From positions 1-18,029 of the forward strand of contig JAKEHX010000191.1 of assembly GCA_022614795.1 (NCBI GenBank): a stretch of DNA of 18,029 nucleotides, given 5' to 3'. The notes under the pieces are model-generated. The model saw only the letters and a list, made by a program, of their open reading frames with translations, was not told where the DNA came from and ran no database searches. This document shows positions 15,233-18,029 of the stretch, in pieces; within the stretch, counting starts at the first letter, position 1; each line of letters begins with the position of its first letter. The translations under genes were made by a program, and so were the position numbers. The DNA is from Planctomycetaceae bacterium. GTDB taxonomy: Bacteria; Planctomycetota; Planctomycetia; Pirellulales; Pirellulaceae.

Positions 15233-17077
15233 GTGAACCTGCACGACCTAGTCAGCCAGCTGATCATCGACAGTACGGGCTCAGCCAGCCTGATCACGCC
15301 CGACTCGAGCCTCCGCGCGTTCCTGCCGGAGCTGGTGATCTGCGCCACGGTGCTGGCGATGCTCTTCGTGCGCTTGTTCCGCGTCGGCCGCTACGTCGAT
15401 ATGTTCTGGATCGCCCTGGCCGGCTCGATCGCGGCCCTTTATTTCGCCGCCCCGTGGGATCATCTGGGCGCCGTGCTCACCGCGGATCAGGCCGCACATC
15501 CCGCTGCCGTGACCCGGATGGAAATCTTCACCGGCATGCTGGTTTACGACACATTCTCAGTCTATGTCCGCTCGGCCCTGTTCCTGTTTGCGATCCTGTT
15601 CGTCATCTTCACGCGGCTCTCCGGCATTCCCGACCACGAAGATTCGCCCGACATTTACACGCTCGTACTGGGGGCGACACTCGGCATGTGCCTGATGGTC
15701 ACCGCCAATCACCTCTTGATGGTGTTCATGGCGGTCGAAATGGCCAGCGTGCCGTCGTACGTCCTGGCGGGCATTCTCAAGGGCCGCCGCCAGGCGAGCG
15801 AAGCGGCCCTCAAATACTCGGTCTACGGGGCGGGCGCCGCGGGTGTCATGCTCTACGGCATCAGCCTCGTCGCGGGCATCCTCAATACGGCCCACATTCC
15901 GACGATCGCTCTCACTTTGGCCGAGAAGTTCAGCGGCGGGCTGTCGGCCGTCCCATCCGGCGAGCTGATGGTGCTGGCCCTGGGGGCCTTGCTGATTTCG
16001 GTGGGCCTGGCGTTTAAGCTTTCGGCGGTCCCGTTCCACTTCTGGTGCCCCGACGTCTTCGAGGGAGCCACGGCCGAGGTCAACGCGTTCCTTAGCGTCG
16101 CTTCCAAGGCGGCCGCTTTGGCATTGCTCGTCCGCGTGGCCCTGGGGATGGGCGTCATTGCCCCAACTGGCTTTGCTCCCGGCGAGCGCTGGGCCAAAAC
16201 GCACCAGAATGCGCCTGCAACCACGCCCACTTCAACCGACAAGACCACGGACCTGTTCTATATCGCCCAAGAGCCGGTCACCGCCGCGGGCGCTGCCGCT
16301 GCCGCTGACAGCACTGCCGAGCCGGCCAAGCTGCCGGCCATGCAGTCCCTCGCCCCGGTCCGCTCGTTCACCGCCAAGTTGATCGCCTTTTTCGCGATCA
16401 TCACATGCACGTTCGGCAACCTGGCCGCCTATGGCCAGACGAACATCAAGCGGCTGCTGGCCTATTCGACGATCGCCCACGCCGGCTACATGATGATGCC
16501 CGTCGCCGCCGTCGTGGCGATGGCGGGCATCGACAATGCCGGCGCGGCCCGCGGCATCGCCGGCCTGGCAATCTATATCGCCGTCTACCTCTTCATGAAC
16601 CTGGGGGCCTTCGCGGTCGTCGCCTTCCTCCGCAACGCGATGCGCAGCGAGGAAATCGCCGACTACGCCGGCCTGGTGCGCCGCTGCCCGCTCACGGTCG
16701 TTTGCTTCTCGCTGATTCTGTTCGGCCTGATCGGCCTGCCGCCGCTGTCGGGCTTCATCGGCAAGTTCGCGATCTTCGCGTCGCTGGTCGATGGCTGGCG
16801 GGCGGTCGAAGCGGCCGGCCAGCCCGGCTTTTACCTGCTGCTGCTCTTGATCGTGGGGGGCATCAACACGGCGATCAGCCTGTTTTATTACCTCCGCGTC
16901 GTGAAGGTCATGACGATCGACGACGAGCCCGCCGACCGGCCGCCGCTGGTGTATTCCGACGTTTCGCTGGCCGGGGCCTATCTCTGGCTGATCACGCTCC
17001 CGACCGCCGGCCTGATCGTCGCCTGGGATTGGCTGAGCGAAATGGCCGACGCCGCTGCACGGAACTTGATCGGCTGA
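15233..17077 (+). CDS. nuoN: NADH-quinone oxidoreductase subunit N with a Pro/Ala/Thr-rich loop
   Basis: 614 aa from GTG 15233, with AGGAAG (15219-15224) overlapping the nuoM stop as ribosome site; typical NuoN is about 480-500 aa. It is the antiporter-like subunit nearest NuoK. Pump residues: Glu169 in VEMASVPSYVLAG (E. coli Glu133), Lys195 in AALKYSVYGAGAAG, Lys262 in GLAFKLSAVPFHFWCPDVFE (E. coli Lys217) and Lys292 in SVASKAAALALLVR (E. coli Lys247). NIKRLLAYSTIAHAGYM (404-420) and GLIGLPPLSGFIGKF (498-512) are also family marks. Residues about 310-376 are an inserted low-complexity loop rich in Pro, Ala and Thr (NAPATTPTSTDKTTD, VTAAGAAAAADSTAEPAKLP) between membrane helices. It is the last gene of the operon. 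Confidence 0.96.
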   Translation: MNLHDLVSQLIIDSTGSASLITPDSSLRAFLPELVICATVLAMLFVRLFRVGRYVDMFWIALAGSIAALYFAAPWDHLGAVLTADQAAHPAAVTRMEIFTGMLVYDTFSVYVRSALFLFAILFVIFTRLSGIPDHEDSPDIYTLVLGATLGMCLMVTANHLLMVFMAVEMASVPSYVLAGILKGRRQASEAALKYSVYGAGAAGVMLYGISLVAGILNTAHIPTIALTLAEKFSGGLSAVPSGELMVLALGALLISVGLAFKLSAVPFHFWCPDVFEGATAEVNAFLSVASKAAALALLVRVALGMGVIAPTGFAPGERWAKTHQNAPATTPTSTDKTTDLFYIAQEPVTAAGAAAAADSTAEPAKLPAMQSLAPVRSFTAKLIAFFAIITCTFGNLAAYGQTNIKRLLAYSTIAHAGYMMMPVAAVVAMAGIDNAGAARGIAGLAIYIAVYLFMNLGAFAVVAFLRNAMRSEEIADYAGLVRRCPLTVVCFSLILFGLIGLPPLSGFIGKFAIFASLVDGWRAVEAAGQPGFYLLLLLIVGGINTAISLFYYLRVVKVMTIDDEPADRPPLVYSDVSLAGAYLWLITLPTAGLIVAWDWLSEMADAAARNLIG

Positions 17078-17099
17078 AGATGAGCCTGGTCCTGAAGCA

Positions 17100-17226
17100 C
17101 CAAATCACAAGCACCAAAACCAAACAAATCCCAATGACCAATGCACCAATGAGGGAAACGCACAGTGTTTTGATCAATCGCGTTTTGAGCTTCGTGCTTG
17201 TTTGAGATTTGGTGCTTGTGATTTGG
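17100..17226. repeat. Spaced inverted repeat filling the gap after nuoN
   Basis: CCAAATCACAAGCACCAAA (17100-17118) recurs as its exact reverse complement at 17208-17226, a 19-bp perfect pair 89 nt apart. The interior holds related A/C-rich words (CCAAACAAATCCCAATGACC, CCAATGCACCAATGAG). The A/T and CCAA composition is unlike the flanking GC-rich genes. It has the character of an interspersed repeat pair, perhaps the ends of a small non-autonomous element. It could also act as a 3' structure for the nuo transcript, but the loop is long for a terminator. No separate gene is supported in 17078-17239. Confidence 0.6.
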
Positions 17227-17239
17227 GATTTCGACCGAC

Positions 17240-17674
17240 ATGGCAACCGTCAATACCATCGATGTTCTGAACCGCCTCTACATCCTGCACCACCGGTCGC
17301 TGGCGGTCTATCTGCACTACGCGCCCCCGTATCAGCTCGCCCGTCATGCCCGAGCGTCCGCCGTGCTCGCGCAGATGGTCGAGGACCAGACGCGGACGGC
17401 CGACAAGCTGGCTACTATGATTCTCGATGCCAACGGCCAGGTCGATCCGGGCGAGTTCCCGATGTCGTTTACCGGGCTGCACGATCTGTCGCTTGGTTAT
17501 CTTTTGACGCAGTTGATCGAGCGGCAGAAGAAGCACATTGCTGCCTGCGAGAAGCTCGCCGACATGCTCCACCTGGCCCCCTTCGCCCAGGCCGCCGCCC
17601 GCGAAGCGGTTGGCGAAGCGAAGGGACACCTCGACAATCTCATCGAGCTGGCCGCGGAACCGGCCGCGGCCTGA
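17240..17674 (+). CDS. Small all-helical protein of unknown function
   Basis: 144 aa from ATG 17240. I do not recognise a named family. The sequence is strongly helical, with about four to five amphipathic helices: 4-25 (TIDVLNRLYILHHRSLAVYL), 36-66, 80-111 (LGYLLTQLIERQKKHIAACE) and 113-138. This suggests a four-helix bundle of ferritin-like shape. His/Glu residues are frequent (His17-His18, Glu48, Glu94, His99, Glu104), but no clean pair of ExxH diiron motifs can be placed, so metal binding is not claimed. There is no signal peptide or membrane helix, so it is probably cytoplasmic. It lies between the nuo operon and a TatD gene, separated from the latter only by a palindromic repeat. Confidence 0.75.
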   Translation: MATVNTIDVLNRLYILHHRSLAVYLHYAPPYQLARHARASAVLAQMVEDQTRTADKLATMILDANGQVDPGEFPMSFTGLHDLSLGYLLTQLIERQKKHIAACEKLADMLHLAPFAQAAAREAVGEAKGHLDNLIELAAEPAAA

Positions 17675-17732
17675 GTAGTAGGCACACTCGGTGTGCCGTT
17701 AGCGGGGACGGCACACGGAGTGTGCCTACTAC
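17675..17732. repeat. REP-like near-perfect palindrome between two genes
   Basis: Two 24-nt arms (17675-17698 and 17709-17732) are reverse complements except for one position, with a 10-nt loop (17699-17708). Each arm is itself a hairpin: GGCACAC-TCG-GTGTGCC on the left and GGCACAC-GGA-GTGTGCC on the right. The DNA can therefore fold as one long stem or two short ones. It begins at the first base after the upstream stop codon and ends 1 nt before the TatD ATG. Such elements are typical mobile REP/RAYT-type repeats; it may also act as a bidirectional transcription barrier. Confidence 0.85.
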
Positions 17733-17733
17733 G

Positions 17734-18029
17734 ATGAAATTCTTCGACACCCACGCCCACCTGGACGACGACCAACTGGCTGGCGATGTGGCGGGGGTGA
17801 TCGAGCGGGCGCGCGAGGCCGGCGTCGCCTCGATCCTGGCTGTCGGCACCACCGCCGCCAGCAGCCGTAATTGCCTGTCCGTGGCGACGAAATACCCCGG
17901 CGTCTGGTCGTCTGCCGGCATTCATCCCAACCACGCCGCCGAGGCGCTAGGCGCCGACTGGGACGAAATCTTGCGGCTGGCGGGCGAGCCGCGCGTGGTC
18001 GCACTCGGCGAAACGGGGCTGGATCTCTA
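17734..18029 (+). CDS. tatD: TatD-family metal-dependent hydrolase (partial, 3' end outside window)
   Basis: 98 complete codons from ATG 17734 to the right edge. The start MKFFDTHAHLDDD carries the HxH metal site (His7, His9). AGIHPNHA (61-68) matches the family GxHPH-type motif, and LGETGLDL (91-98) supplies the metal-bridging Glu93. This fits the first half of the TIM-barrel TatD/YcfH deoxyribonuclease-like family (normally about 255-270 aa), which acts on DNA 3' ends or related substrates in the cytoplasm; the precise paralogue (TatD, YcfH or YjjV type) cannot be told from half a protein. No Shine-Dalgarno site is visible because a palindrome occupies the 5' region. Confidence 0.9.
   Translation, partial: MKFFDTHAHLDDDQLAGDVAGVIERAREAGVASILAVGTTAASSRNCLSVATKYPGVWSSAGIHPNHAAEALGADWDEILRLAGEPRVVALGETGLDL

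Noticed and set aside
13882..16017. 711-codon plus-strand open frame spanning nuoM and nuoN
   Set aside because: It is an Arg/Pro/Gly-rich out-of-frame shadow that crosses the nuoM/nuoN boundary; both real genes have conserved motifs and clean starts.
17240..17674. Ferritin, rubrerythrin or Dps identity for the small helical protein
   Set aside because: The helical pattern is compatible, but the paired ExxH metal-binding motifs could not be placed, so only an unknown all-helical protein is reported.

Overview
The window looks like a chromosomal segment of a planctomycete, most likely a Pirellulales-type lineage; no rRNA or other phylogenetic marker is present, so this is an inference. It rests on four signs: a very large GC-rich secreted beta-strand-repeat protein with the N-terminal LESLEDRCLLA signature (LEPR-XLL type); a PF07638/TIGR02999-type ECF sigma factor paired with a membrane Ser/Thr kinase carrying tetratricopeptide repeats; complex I subunits with long extra loops; and short palindromic repeats of the kind that litter planctomycete genomes, two of which are translated into protein tails.

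Layout. Positions 1-2479 (minus) hold the 5' 826 codons of a secreted repeat protein that runs off the left edge. About 220 bp of hairpin-rich spacer follows. Positions 2701-6144 (minus) form a likely signalling operon. Read in its own direction it has a hairpin that covers a Shine-Dalgarno site, a 43-codon small ORF too short for ordinary gene calls, an ECF sigma factor, and an 852-aa kinase-TPR receptor. A secreted protein of unknown function lies at 6422-7267 (plus). Positions 7523-17077 (plus) hold a tight complex I membrane-arm operon, nuoH-J-K-L-M-N. nuoI is absent from its usual place between H and J, and nuoA-G are not in the window. After a repeat-filled gap come a small all-helical protein of unknown function (17240-17674), a near-perfect palindrome that fills the whole intergenic gap, and the start of a TatD-family hydrolase (17734 onward).

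How the parts work together. The six Nuo proteins would form the proton-pumping membrane arm of NADH:quinone oxidoreductase; the peripheral arm must be encoded elsewhere. NuoJ, L, M and N are all much longer than usual, each through a different insertion or extension: a four-helix tail on J, a His-rich loop plus two hydrophilic loops in L, an Ala/Lys/Glu-rich coiled coil in M, and a Pro/Ala/Thr loop in N. NuoH and NuoM also end in tails encoded by interspersed palindromic repeats. The sigma factor has lost the usual acidic patch of region 2.2 and has a threonine there. Next to a kinase this suggests, without proving, control by phosphorylation.

The most novel-looking items are the RBS-covering hairpin with its small ORF upstream of the sigma/kinase pair, and the accessory insertions and translated repeats in the complex I membrane arm.
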